Origin: Poseidonocella pacifica
GTDB lineage: Bacteria > Pseudomonadota > Alphaproteobacteria > Rhodobacterales > Rhodobacteraceae
Direction: 5' to 3'
Assembly: GCF_900111875.1 (NCBI RefSeq)
Contig: NZ_FOJU01000003.1
Span: forward strand, 434,001-498,000
DNA: 64,000 nt
The notes beneath the pieces were generated by a model, which saw only the letters and a program-made list of their open reading frames with translations, was not told the DNA's origin and searched no databases. The translations under genes were made by a program, and so were the position numbers. Of the stretch, positions 55,996 through 64,000 are shown piece by piece. The number at the start of each line of letters is the position of its first letter. The stretch's first letter is position 1.

Positions 55996-58900
55996 TCAGG
56001 CCCGCCGCGCCCGCAGCAGCGCCCCGAGCGCATAGGCCGCAACCGCCAGCAGGAACAGCCCCACGGCAAAGAGCGCCACGGCACCAGCCATGCCGGGAAC
56101 GGGGATCGCGAAGGCCAGCGGCGAGGATTGCCCCCAGATTTCCGCCCCCACCGTCACGGCGAACCAGACCGCCCCAAGACCCGCCGCACCGCCGGTCAGA
56201 GCGGCGACAAGGCCCGCCCGCCGCCGCATCGCCCGGCGCAGGGCCGCCCGCTGGCGCCCGATATCGTGCTGTACCGCGATCAGGGCGGGCACGATCATCA
56301 GAACCAGCAGCATCCCGAAGCCAAGCCCATAGACGAGGGTGATCACCGTCGGCTTGAGAAATTGCGCCTGACTTGACCCCTCATAGAGCAGGGGTGCGAG
56401 GCCCAGAACGGTCGTCAACGTGGTCAACAGAACGGGCCGCAGACGATCCGCCGCGCCGTCGACAATGGCGGGCAGAACGCCCCGCTCTTCGGCATATTCG
56501 TCGATCGTCGTCACCAGAACGATGGAATCGTTGATGATGATCCCCGTCATGCCGAGCAGCCCGACAACCGAGAACATCGACAGCGGCACCTCCCAGAGCG
56601 CATGGCCATAGATCGCGCCGACCAGCCCGAAGGGGATGATCGACATCACGACGAGGGGCCGGGTCCATGAGGAAAACACCCATGCCAGCACGAGAAAGAT
56701 CCCGGTCAGGCAGAGGATGAGACCGGTGCGCGCATCGCTCAGGAACTCCCCCTCCTGCTCGGCGAGGCCGGACAGGCGCCAGTCGATCTGATTTTCCGCC
56801 GCGATGCGGGGCAGGATGTCGTCCTGGAGGGCCTGCATGATCTCGGTCGCGCGGGCGGGGTCATCCTCGGAGATATCGCCGGTCACGGAAATGAGGCGCA
56901 GCCCGTTTTCACGCCGGACGGTGGAGAAGCCGGTACGGCTTTCGACGCGCACGATATCGGCAAGCGGCACATAGGATCCCGTCGCGGTCCGAAGCTGCAT
57001 CCGGTCGAGGAAATCGGCGGTCAGCTCGGCCTCGGGCAGTTCCACCCGGATCGCGGCGCTGCGCGGCCCCACGGGGTATGTCGCGGCCTCGATCCCGCCC
57101 AGACGGTTGCGCAGAACCCGGCCAAGCTCATCGATGGTGAAGCCGAGCGCCTGCCCCTGCGGGGTCAACTCAAGGATCACCTCCTCCTTGTCATAGGCCA
57201 GATTGTCTTCGAGCGCGGACACCTCCGGATAGCGGGCAAGCTCCTCCTGCAGGGCGAGGCTGGCTGTTTTCAGCGTCTCGGCTGAGGCACCGTATAGCTG
57301 GACATCCAGCGCATCGCCGCCGGGGCCGGAGCGCCAGCCGCGAAAGCTGACCGTCTCGACCAGCGGGTGCGACTGAACCGCTTCCTGCAGATCGCCGACA
57401 AACTGGAACGAGGAATAGGGCCGCAGATCCGCTTCGATCAGTTCCACGGCGATGGAGCCAAGTTGATCAGCATCCTTGCTTTCCGATCCGGGCAGCGCAC
57501 GGCCGGAATTGCCGCCGATCTCTGCGATGGCGTAATCCACCGGATCCAGCCCGTACCGCTCCTTGTATTCGGCCCCGAGGCGCGCGACGGCCTGCTGCAT
57601 CTGGGCCATCATCTCCAGCGTATCGGCCCGTGTCGCGGAGGGGGCCATGGCGAAGTTTCCGGTCACCGACCCCTGTTCGGGCGCATTGAAAAAGCGCCAC
57701 TGCACATCGCCCTTGATGAACAGCGCGACCTGACTTGCCAGCAGCAGGAGCGCGCCCGCAATCACCGGGTAGCGCAGCGCGATCACCCCCGCGATGAAGG
57801 GGCGGAACAGCCGCTCGCGCACCCGGCGGAACCCGGCGTTCACCGTGCGGGAGGGCCAGTCATACCAGTGCTGCTTGTTGGCATGGCGCAGCGCGTGGGC
57901 CATGTGGTTGGGCAGGATCAGGAAACATTCCACCAGCGACGCGATGAGCACGACGATCACGGTAAAGGGGATGTCCTTGATCAGATCGCCAAAGCGCCCG
58001 CCAATCGCCACGAGCCCGAAGAACGCGATGACCGTCGTGAGTGTGGCGGAAAAGACGGGCATGGCCATGCGGTTGGCGGCATTGGCAGCGGCATCCATCG
58101 CCCCTTCGTTCAGCCGCCGATAGCGCGCATCGGCGTGTTCGCCCACCACGATGGCATCATCGACAACAATGCCGAGCGTGATGATCAGCGCGAAGAGAGA
58201 GATCATGTTGATCGTCAACCCGGCGGCATACATCAGCGCGATTGCCGCCAGCATGGCCACCGGGATGCCCGCCGCGACCCAGAAGGCGATGCGCGCGTTG
58301 AGAAACAGGAACAAGAGCGCCAGCACGAGGCCAAGCCCCATGAGCCCGTTGTCGAGCAGAATGTTGAGCCGTGCGGTGATCGCCTCCGCGCGGGTCCGGA
58401 TCAGGTCGATGGAGACACCCTCGGGCAATGTAGCTTCGACGGAGGCCGCGACTTCCTCCACCGCGCGTTGCATCGCGATGGCGTCGCCCTGCTCGTTGCG
58501 GTCCACGCGGACAGAGATGGCCGGATTGGCCCCTACGAAATAGGTGCGGTCCCGGTCGATCCCCTCGACGCGGATCGTCGCGACCTCCCCGACGGTGAGC
58601 TTGGAGCCATCGGTATCGGAGCGCAGGACGATATCCGCAATCTGGTCGGCGGAGCGTTTCTCGATCCCCGTGCGGACCCTCGCGCCGCTGCCGCCGACAT
58701 CACCGGCGGGCGAGGCGCTGACCTCCGCTTCGATGGCGGCGGCGATTTCGGCCATGGTGACATCGTAGCGGATGAGATTGGCGCTTGGCACTTCGACGAT
58801 CGTCTGGGGCGCGGCAAGGCCCCGGATCGTGGTGCGCGTGACCCCTTCGGCAAAGAGGCGATTGACGAATTCATCGGCGAACCGGGCAAGTTGATCCACG

Positions 58901-59358
58901 CCGACCGGTCCGGTGATCACCACATCGGTGACCCTGTCGCGCCAGCCTCCCCGGCTCACGCTCGGGTCATCCGCATCTTCTGGCAGGTTGGAGACGGCAT
59001 CGACAGCCTGTTGCACATCATCGGCAGCGCGCGACATGTCCCAGCCGGGTTCAAATTCCAACTCGATGGAGGCGCGCCCTTCGCGCGATTGGCTTTCGGA
59101 GCTTTCGACCCCTTCGACGGCGAGCAGGGTCGGTTCAAGGATCTGTACGATGGCGCTGTCTACGTCCTCGGCGCCCGCGCCCTCCCAGCGAACGGAAACG
59201 TCGATATTGTCGACCACGACATCGGGAAAGAACTGCGCCCGCATACGCGGGGCAGAGAACAGCCCGGCGGCGATGAGCAGCACCAGCAGCAGGTTGGCCG
59301 CCGTGCGGTGCCGGGTGAAATAGGCGAGGATGCCGCCCGCGCGTCCGATCTCCCGCAT
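55996..59358 (-). CDS. RND efflux transporter, inner-membrane pump
   Basis: A 1120-residue pump of the AcrB/MexB superfamily. The usual layout is one helix (about residues 15-35), a large periplasmic loop, six helices, a second loop and five helices. The proton relay aspartate pair is in GIVVDDAIVVGEHADARYRR within helix 4. FSATLTTVIAFFGLVAIGG and FSVVGLLGMTGIIINDSIVL are further landmarks. It has a C-terminal extension with two added hydrophobic segments (AGLVAALTGGAAGLGAVWFA and AVALFAVGLFLLAVAAYALG), unusual for AcrB. It starts 3 bases after the adaptor gene; substrate unknown. Confidence 0.94.
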   Translation of the reverse strand: MREIGRAGGILAYFTRHRTAANLLLVLLIAAGLFSAPRMRAQFFPDVVVDNIDVSVRWEGAGAEDVDSAIVQILEPTLLAVEGVESSESQSREGRASIELEFEPGWDMSRAADDVQQAVDAVSNLPEDADDPSVSRGGWRDRVTDVVITGPVGVDQLARFADEFVNRLFAEGVTRTTIRGLAAPQTIVEVPSANLIRYDVTMAEIAAAIEAEVSASPAGDVGGSGARVRTGIEKRSADQIADIVLRSDTDGSKLTVGEVATIRVEGIDRDRTYFVGANPAISVRVDRNEQGDAIAMQRAVEEVAASVEATLPEGVSIDLIRTRAEAITARLNILLDNGLMGLGLVLALLFLFLNARIAFWVAAGIPVAMLAAIALMYAAGLTINMISLFALIITLGIVVDDAIVVGEHADARYRRLNEGAMDAAANAANRMAMPVFSATLTTVIAFFGLVAIGGRFGDLIKDIPFTVIVVLIASLVECFLILPNHMAHALRHANKQHWYDWPSRTVNAGFRRVRERLFRPFIAGVIALRYPVIAGALLLLASQVALFIKGDVQWRFFNAPEQGSVTGNFAMAPSATRADTLEMMAQMQQAVARLGAEYKERYGLDPVDYAIAEIGGNSGRALPGSESKDADQLGSIAVELIEADLRPYSSFQFVGDLQEAVQSHPLVETVSFRGWRSGPGGDALDVQLYGASAETLKTASLALQEELARYPEVSALEDNLAYDKEEVILELTPQGQALGFTIDELGRVLRNRLGGIEAATYPVGPRSAAIRVELPEAELTADFLDRMQLRTATGSYVPLADIVRVESRTGFSTVRRENGLRLISVTGDISEDDPARATEIMQALQDDILPRIAAENQIDWRLSGLAEQEGEFLSDARTGLILCLTGIFLVLAWVFSSWTRPLVVMSIIPFGLVGAIYGHALWEVPLSMFSVVGLLGMTGIIINDSIVLVTTIDEYAEERGVLPAIVDGAADRLRPVLLTTLTTVLGLAPLLYEGSSQAQFLKPTVITLVYGLGFGMLLVLMIVPALIAVQHDIGRQRAALRRAMRRRAGLVAALTGGAAGLGAVWFAVTVGAEIWGQSSPLAFAIPVPGMAGAVALFAVGLFLLAVAAYALGALLRARRA

Positions 59359-59361
59359 GGT

Positions 59362-60822
59362 TTAGCCCCCCATCCGATCTTCGATACGGCTGACGACCTG
59401 CGCGGGAACGCGGGGCTCCCGTAGCTGGGCAAGCACGCGGGCCTTGGCATCTTCGGGCATCCGCGAATTGCTTTCGATGAAGGCCACGAGCCGCGCCCGG
59501 CGGTCCTCGCTCAACTCGAGAAGTTCGACGGCCTCTTCCTCGGGCGGCTCCGGCGCGCCGATGACGCGCACCTTGATGCCCGCCCCCAGCAGCGGCGTCC
59601 GTTCCGCCACGATCTGGGCCCCGCCAAGACCGCGCGCCCGGATCAGCACATCATCCCCCTGTCGGCGCAGCACCTCGACGTCGGCGACCTCCAACCGGTC
59701 TTCCGCGCCGATCACAAGCACGGTGCCCGCCGCATCCACCGCCCCGGAAGGCACCCGCGCCACACGGTCGAGCGGCGGCTCCTCCAGTCCGACGGAGACG
59801 AAATCGCCCGGTTTGAGGCCTCGCGGCTCATCGAGTTGCACATAGACGATGCGACCGCTCTCACCGCTGGTGACAGAGGCGCTGTCGCGGCTGACCGTCC
59901 CGGAGGAGGTCAGGCCCAGCCCGTAGACATCGAGCGTCACCGTCGCAGGCACCTGCCGCAGTCGCCCCTCTTGGTCCAGCAGCCGGGAATACTGTGCCGT
60001 GGAGAGCCGCACCGCAACCTCCAGCCGGTCGGGATCGACGAGGCGGGCGAGTTGTTCATTCGCGCTGACGATGCCGCCTTCGACGACGGTGACCTCGGTC
60101 AGGGTGCCGTCAAACTGGGCCCGGAGCGTGGTATCCTCTAGCCGTCTTTGGGCTTCATCGCGGGCAATTTGGGCGCGGGACAGCGCGGTCGCGCCCTGCT
60201 CGATACGCGCCTCGGCCTGATTTCGCGCCTCGCGGGCGGAGAGGACCGCCTGCCGGGCCGTGGAGACGGACAATTCCGCATCCTCGACCGCAGAGGCCGA
60301 TCCGACCCCGCGATCCTGCAAATCGCGCTGCCGGGTCAGGGCCTTCTCGCGGAGCACGGCCTGTTCTTCCGCCGCGATGAGCTTGTCCTCAGCGAGGCTC
60401 AGCGCGCGGTCGGCATCGCGCACCTCCTGCGTGGCATCCTGTAGATCGGCCTCGGCCCGGGCCAGTTCATCCTCGGCGTCCTTGGGATCGACCCGCAGCA
60501 ACAGATCGCCCGCGGATATCGCGCCGCCCTCCTCGAAGGATGCGCCAAGCTCCACGACCGTGCCGCCAACGGCGGGGCGCACATCAAGCGTCCGCCTGCT
60601 GCGCACCTCGCCATAGGTGGTGAGTTCGGGGGTGACCGTTCCCGGCTCCAGCACGACGGCGTTGACGGCAAAAACCCGTTCCTGCGAGCGCGGCGCGCGC
60701 GGCTCCTGCGCAAGCCGCTCTTCCACGGCCCCGCCGATCAGCATCCCGGCCCAAGCCAGAAGTGCGAGCGTTATGCCCAACAGAACAAGCCCCGTCAGGC
60801 TTTGCCGCAAGAATCGCATCAA
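59362..60822 (-). CDS. RND efflux periplasmic adaptor (HlyD/MFP family)
   Basis: A 486-residue membrane-fusion protein bridging the pump and an outer-membrane channel. A signal anchor (LTGLVLLGITLALLAWAGM) is followed by a beta-barrel/lipoyl half, a long coiled-coil hairpin (about residues 110-225, with AEADLQDATQEVRDADRAL and LEDTTLRAQFDGTL), and a second lipoyl/barrel half. The last 60 residues, beginning about EEEAVELLELSEDRRAR, are an acidic-to-basic helical tail not usual in AcrA-type adaptors. Upstream, after 77 bases, is moaB; no outer-membrane channel or regulator gene is next to it. Confidence 0.92.
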   Translation of the reverse strand: MMRFLRQSLTGLVLLGITLALLAWAGMLIGGAVEERLAQEPRAPRSQERVFAVNAVVLEPGTVTPELTTYGEVRSRRTLDVRPAVGGTVVELGASFEEGGAISAGDLLLRVDPKDAEDELARAEADLQDATQEVRDADRALSLAEDKLIAAEEQAVLREKALTRQRDLQDRGVGSASAVEDAELSVSTARQAVLSAREARNQAEARIEQGATALSRAQIARDEAQRRLEDTTLRAQFDGTLTEVTVVEGGIVSANEQLARLVDPDRLEVAVRLSTAQYSRLLDQEGRLRQVPATVTLDVYGLGLTSSGTVSRDSASVTSGESGRIVYVQLDEPRGLKPGDFVSVGLEEPPLDRVARVPSGAVDAAGTVLVIGAEDRLEVADVEVLRRQGDDVLIRARGLGGAQIVAERTPLLGAGIKVRVIGAPEPPEEEAVELLELSEDRRARLVAFIESNSRMPEDAKARVLAQLREPRVPAQVVSRIEDRMGG

Positions 60823-60886
60823 TCAGGTCTCCATCCCTCTGGGCGCTCACGTGCATCTACGCAGGAACGCCTCCGTCGGATCATAT

Positions 60887-60900
60887 ACGCAAGTCTGCGT
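60887..60900. promoter_or_regulatory. Small palindrome at the moaB/efflux junction
   Basis: ACGCA (60887-60891) and TGCGT (60896-60900) are separated by four bases, at the end of moaB and 65-78 bases before the adaptor start. It may be an operator for the efflux pair or a chance repeat. Confidence 0.25.
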
Positions 60901-61442
60901 CACTTCCGTCGCAGATGCTCGTCCAATCTCGGCATGATCTCGACAAAGTTACAGGGCCGGTGCCGATAGTCGAGTTGCAGGCGCAAAATTTCATCCCACG
61001 CATCGCGGCAGGCCCCGGGGCTGCCCGGCAGGGCAAAGAGGTAGGTGCCGCCCGCGACGCCGCCGGTGGCGCGCGATTGCACCGCGCTCGTGCCGATCTT
61101 GTTGAAGCTGACGAGGGTGAAGACGGTGCCAAAGGCATCAATCTCCTTTTCATAGACATCGCGATGTGCCTCGACGGTCACGTCGCGCCCGGTAAGCCCG
61201 GTGCCGCCGGTCGAGAGGATGACGTCAATCTCTGGATCCGCGCACCAAGCGCGCAGTTGATCGGCGATTTCCGTGCGTTCATCGGGCAGGATCATGCGCG
61301 CGGCCAGCGTATGGCCGGCCTCCTCGATGCGGGCTACCAGCGTGTCGCCGGAGCGGTCATCGTCGCGGCTGCGGGTATCCGAGACGGTCAGCACAGCGAT
61401 GCGCACGGGAAGAAAGGGCCTGCTTTCGTCGATCTTGCTCAT
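60900..61442 (-). CDS. moaB: Molybdenum cofactor biosynthesis protein B
   Basis: A 180-residue protein of the MoaB/MogA fold, proposed to adenylate molybdopterin before metal insertion by MoeA. It has RIAVLTVSDTRSRDDDRSG (residues about 13-31) and ILSTGGTGLTGRDVTVEA, the nucleotide-binding signature, then SFNKIGTSAVQSRATGG and ALPGSPGACRDAW. It is the last gene of pyrC-plsY-udg-unknown-moaB. The partner MoeA is fused to MobB at 44343-46130. Confidence 0.94.
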   Translation of the reverse strand: MSKIDESRPFLPVRIAVLTVSDTRSRDDDRSGDTLVARIEEAGHTLAARMILPDERTEIADQLRAWCADPEIDVILSTGGTGLTGRDVTVEAHRDVYEKEIDAFGTVFTLVSFNKIGTSAVQSRATGGVAGGTYLFALPGSPGACRDAWDEILRLQLDYRHRPCNFVEIMPRLDEHLRRK

Positions 61443-61453
61443 GGAGGGTCCTC

Positions 61454-62014
61454 TCAGAGACAGGGGTTCATGACAGGAAGGCGCGGGCGGCGAAGATCCT
61501 GCTCCAGCAGTCGAAGCGCGGCGGGCCGGGTCATATCACGGGCAATCATGAGGAAATCATGGTGCTTGCCGCCCTCTATCGGGCAGATTGCCGTGGCAAG
61601 CGGGGTCGCCTTGGCAACGATCAGCGCGCGAAGCCGGTCCCCCACCTCTGCCTGCGGAATTTCGGGGATCGCGTTGCGCGCCGCGAATACCCCCGTCATC
61701 CAGAGGGATTGCTCAAGGCGGTCAAGCTCCTCCGCTCCCAGCATATCGGGGCACAGCCCGGAAAACGCGGCAATCGTGAGCAATATGTCCAATCGGCAAA
61801 GGGCCGCAGTTCCCCCGCTTTGATCCACGGCGGTGACCTTGCCGCGCCGCTCGGTCACGATGACCGGCCCCGGCAATTCAAGGCGACGCTGACCGGGAAT
61901 GACAGTCTCAACCCGCGCCGCGTTCCGGGAGAACACCTCCCCCCAATCCGAGACGAAGCCCTCCTGCGCAGTTGCCGGAAGGGCGAGCAGGAGCCAGAGG
62001 GCAAACGCTCTCAC
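61454..62014 (-). CDS. Secreted protein of unknown function
   Basis: I do not recognise a named family. It is a 186-residue protein with a signal peptide (AFALWLLLALPATAQ), then GEVFSRNAARVETVIPGQRR, a middle ALCRLDILLTIAAFSGLCPD and VFAARNAIPEIPQAEV, and a C-terminal IEGGKHHDFLMIARDM. Four cysteines (two in the middle segment, one in ATAICPIEGG, one in the last three residues) could make two disulfides. The GTG at 62014 overlaps the stop of the glycosylase gene as GTGA, so it is co-translated with it. It sits between udg and moaB. Confidence 0.72.
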   Translation of the reverse strand: MRAFALWLLLALPATAQEGFVSDWGEVFSRNAARVETVIPGQRRLELPGPVIVTERRGKVTAVDQSGGTAALCRLDILLTIAAFSGLCPDMLGAEELDRLEQSLWMTGVFAARNAIPEIPQAEVGDRLRALIVAKATPLATAICPIEGGKHHDFLMIARDMTRPAALRLLEQDLRRPRLPVMNPCL

Positions 62015-62829
62015 CGCGCACCCTTGCGCAGGCGCGCTTGTACCATGAGCAGATCCTGCCACGCCTCACGCTTGGAGGTGGGATTGCGCAGGAGATAAGC
62101 CGGATCGCACATCGGCATCGCATCGCGGCCAAAGGCCGTGGTCCAGGCCCCGCGCAGGCGCACGACCCCCTTGCGCCCCATCGCCGCAAGACAGGAGATA
62201 TTTCCCATCAGGATGACCACCTCCGGCGCGATCAGTTCGACGTGGCGCTGCACGAAAGGCAGCATCATGGCGATCTCTTCGGGGCGGGGGTCACGGTTCT
62301 GTGGCGGTCGCCATGGCAGGACGGTGGTGAGATAGAGCGGCTCTCCTTCGGCGCGGCCAAGGCCGATTGCCTCAAACATCAGATCAAGAAGTTGCCCCTC
62401 GCGGCCCATGAAGGGGCGCCCTTCGCGATCCTCCTCCCGTCCGGGAGCGTCGCCGATGACCATGACCCGAGCTTGTGGGCGTCCATCGGAGAACACCAGA
62501 TTGCGCGCGCCCTTCTTCAACTCGCAATGGTCATAGGCCGAGAGCGCGGCGCGCAGCCCGTCGATATCCTGCGCCGATTGCGCCATGCTGCGCGCTTCGG
62601 CAACCGGATCGACAGGCTCCACCGCCGGAACTGGCTGTGACGCCGCTGCCGGGGATGAGGCGGGCTTGGGCGCAGCCGCATCCAGCGCGAAGCGATCCAC
62701 CGGCGTGTCACAGATGGCTTCGGACGCGCCCATTTCCAACTGCCACTCAAGCAGCGCCAGCGCGGTTTCCGGGTCAATCTGCGATTCCATGGCGGAAGCG
62801 TAGGCCCCTGCCCCGTTCGGGTCCAGCAT
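62011..62829 (-). CDS. Uracil-DNA glycosylase, family 4-like
   Basis: A 272-residue protein of the family 4 / UDG superfamily. Residues 1-90 are a low-complexity N-terminal part, with a conserved ALLEWQLEMGASEAICDTPV. The core starts near 98. Motif I is GDAPGREEDREGRPFMGREG (126-145). The motif II region reads MCDPAYLLRNP (240-250): the usual His before Pro is Asp242. The N-terminal C-x-x-C of family 4 is absent (one Cys, in YDHCELKKG), so the iron-sulfur cluster is doubtful. An ATG 13 codons in (62790) may be the true start. Confidence 0.82.
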   Translation of the reverse strand: MLDPNGAGAYASAMESQIDPETALALLEWQLEMGASEAICDTPVDRFALDAAAPKPASSPAAASQPVPAVEPVDPVAEARSMAQSAQDIDGLRAALSAYDHCELKKGARNLVFSDGRPQARVMVIGDAPGREEDREGRPFMGREGQLLDLMFEAIGLGRAEGEPLYLTTVLPWRPPQNRDPRPEEIAMMLPFVQRHVELIAPEVVILMGNISCLAAMGRKGVVRLRGAWTTAFGRDAMPMCDPAYLLRNPTSKREAWQDLLMVQARLRKGAR

Positions 62830-62833
62830 CCGG

Positions 62834-63439
62834 TTACTTCTGACCGATGCGGGATTCAGTGCCCGAAATCAGGCGCGCGATGTTTTCCCTGTGCCGCCAA
62901 TAAAGAAGTGCGATCGTCACGAGGGCGAGCGCTATGCCGTTCCCGGGGCCAAAGAGGCCGATAAAGATCACCGACGAGGCCGACGCGATGAGCGCGGCGA
63001 GCGACGATATCCGGAAAACCACCGCAGAGAGGAGCCAGATCGCGCAACAGGCCAGCCCCACCGGCCATGCGAGCGCGAGCCACAGTCCAAGGAACGTAGC
63101 GACACCCTTGCCGCCCCGAAACCGCAGCCAGACCGGGAAACAATGCCCCAGAAATGCCGCCAGTCCGGCAAGCTGCGCCGCATCGGGGCCAGCCATGGCG
63201 CGGGCGAGCATAACAGCGAGCGCCGCCTTGCCACCATCCAGAAGCAAGGTAGCTGCCGCTGCGCCCTTGCTTCCGGTGCGCAACACATTGGTCGCGCCGA
63301 TGTTGCCGGAGCCGACCTTGCGCAGATCCCCAAGGTTCATGGCCCGAGTGATCAGCATTCCAAAGGGGATGGAGCCGAGCAGGTAGCCGACAACCAGCCA
63401 GAGCACCAAAACGCCCGGCGCAGTGACAAGATCAGGCAT
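62834..63439 (-). CDS. plsY: Acyl-phosphate glycerol-3-phosphate acyltransferase
   Basis: A 201-residue inner-membrane enzyme that adds an acyl group from acyl-phosphate to glycerol 3-phosphate, the first step in phospholipid synthesis. YLLGSIPFGMLIT and KVGSGNIGATNVLRTGSKG (about residues 42-60) form motif I, and GHCFPVWLRFRGGKGVATFL the next conserved loop. Five or so helices are visible. Its ATG at 63439 lies 8 bases inside the end of pyrC. It is followed by udg after 4 bases. Confidence 0.95.
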   Translation of the reverse strand: MPDLVTAPGVLVLWLVVGYLLGSIPFGMLITRAMNLGDLRKVGSGNIGATNVLRTGSKGAAAATLLLDGGKAALAVMLARAMAGPDAAQLAGLAAFLGHCFPVWLRFRGGKGVATFLGLWLALAWPVGLACCAIWLLSAVVFRISSLAALIASASSVIFIGLFGPGNGIALALVTIALLYWRHRENIARLISGTESRIGQK

Positions 63440-64000
63440 TCGCACCTCCATGCACCCGCGTGCCCCCGACCCACGTTCCGAGGACGCGGCCCTGCAGGCG
63501 GGCTCCGTCAAAGGGAGTGTTCTTGGATTTCGAACGCATGGTCCACCGATCAAGAATGAAGGGCGCATGGGGATCGAACAGGATCAGATCCGCAGGCGCG
63601 CCCTTGTCCAGACGGCCACACGGAAGGCCGAGACGCTTCGCCGGGTTGAGCGACATCGCCCGAAAGAGAACCGCGAGATCGAGCCCGTCGGAATGATGCA
63701 GGCGCATGGACGCAGGCAGCAGCGTTTCCAGCCCCACGGCGCCGCTCGCGGCCTCCTCGAAGGGCAGGCGCTTGCTTTCCTCGTCCTGCGGCGTGTGCAT
63801 CGAGCAGACCACGTCGATCAACCCCTCGCGCACCGCTTCGACCACGGCGACACGGTCGTCCTCGGCGCGGAGCGGCGGCTTGAGCTTGAAGAAGGTGCGA
63901 TAGTCGGCCACGTCGAATTCATTGAGCGTCAGATGATGGATCGAGGTGCCTGCGGTCAGGTCCACACCGTTTCGCTTGGCCCTGCGCAGCGCGGGGAGCG
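63432..64000 (-). CDS. pyrC: Dihydroorotase-like protein, 3' part
   Basis: The window ends inside this gene; its start lies beyond base 64000 on the minus strand and about 189 C-terminal codons are present. It is of the long class I type: TSIHHLTLNEFDVADYRTFF, KLKPPLRAEDDRVAV, then CSMHTPQDEESKRLPFEEAA, GLPCGRLDKGAPADLILFDP and NTPFDGARLQGRVLGTWVGG. Catalytic class I dihydroorotases have a D-H-A-P-H motif; here that site reads C-S-M-H-T-P, which lacks the acid. It heads the pyrC-plsY-udg run; pyrB is expected just outside the window. Confidence 0.88.
   Translation of the reverse strand, partial: LPALRRAKRNGVDLTAGTSIHHLTLNEFDVADYRTFFKLKPPLRAEDDRVAVVEAVREGLIDVVCSMHTPQDEESKRLPFEEAASGAVGLETLLPASMRLHHSDGLDLAVLFRAMSLNPAKRLGLPCGRLDKGAPADLILFDPHAPFILDRWTMRSKSKNTPFDGARLQGRVLGTWVGGTRVHGGANA

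Noticed and set aside
57367-59424. 685-codon open frame opposite the RND pump gene
   Set aside because: Its composition (very rich in His, Asp, Arg and Gly) is typical of antisense reading in GC-rich genes, and the sense strand encodes a clear RND pump.

Overview
The window is a 64 kb stretch of GC-rich chromosome from an alphaproteobacterium, almost certainly Rhodobacteraceae (Rhodobacter/Roseobacter group). The signs are the malyl-CoA lyase of the ethylmalonyl-CoA pathway, an F1-only ATP synthase operon (F0 genes elsewhere), the small aa3 oxidase subunit IV, ETF-ubiquinone oxidoreductase, and several proteins seen mainly in this family (DUF2125, SpoIIAA-like, extensin-like). I place it no lower than family. 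I see no phage, transposon, CRISPR array, tRNA or rRNA. Coding density is very high: the longest stretch without a gene is 297 bases (18185-18481), so no gap over 300 bases needs a separate note.

Layout. 1-8.7 kb: end of mcl1, a divergent Lrp-type regulator and LysE-type exporter, accA, aroC, a coupled ribF / cysteine-cluster protein / threonine aldolase run, an alpha/beta hydrolase, a DsbA-fold isomerase and prs. 9-13.8 kb: atpHAGDC on the minus strand, separated from prs by a strong bidirectional terminator. 14-18 kb: methyltransferase, gloB, clpA. 18.5-21.5 kb: a MotA/MotB-like pair whose B subunit carries an unusually long coiled coil. 21.5-26.6 kb: ChaC-like cyclotransferase, DUF2125, extensin-like protein, tyrA, hisC, rpsD with a clear promoter and structured leader. 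26.8-32.5 kb: aceE, single-lipoyl E2, and E3 with its own lipoyl domain. 32.8-44.3 kb: ispE, a TPR protein, purF, gph, glmU-glmS, ETF-QO, greA and a two-helix membrane protein of unknown role. 44.3-49.5 kb: molybdenum and formate dehydrogenase maturation (fdhD-mobA-mobB/moeA), azlCD, a lipoprotein, cox subunit IV. 49.6-64 kb: a tandem SpoIIAA-like protein, an MBL-fold hydrolase coupled to a DmdC-like acyl-CoA dehydrogenase, a Sua5-type tRNA-modification enzyme, YqgE, a DsbD-N-like protein, an RND efflux pair, then the operon pyrC-plsY-udg-unknown-moaB, read on the minus strand and cut by the window end.

Working together. The metabolic core is carbon entry and respiration: PDH makes acetyl-CoA, AccA starts fatty acid synthesis, Mcl1 serves C2 assimilation, acyl-CoA dehydrogenase plus ETF-QO feed electrons to quinone, the aa3 oxidase takes them to oxygen, and F1 uses the gradient. 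GlmU, GlmS, IspE and PlsY supply cell-envelope precursors. AroC, TyrA and HisC make amino acids. FdhD, MobA, MobB-MoeA and MoaB build molybdoenzymes.

Most of the window is ordinary core genome and I found no convincing new multi-gene system. The best leads are a helically phased five-copy heptamer array at 49622-49673, the MotAB-like pair with its long coiled coil, paired TTGCGCAA-type sites before aceE, the rpsD leader, and unusual active-site residues in the uracil-DNA glycosylase and PyrC proteins.
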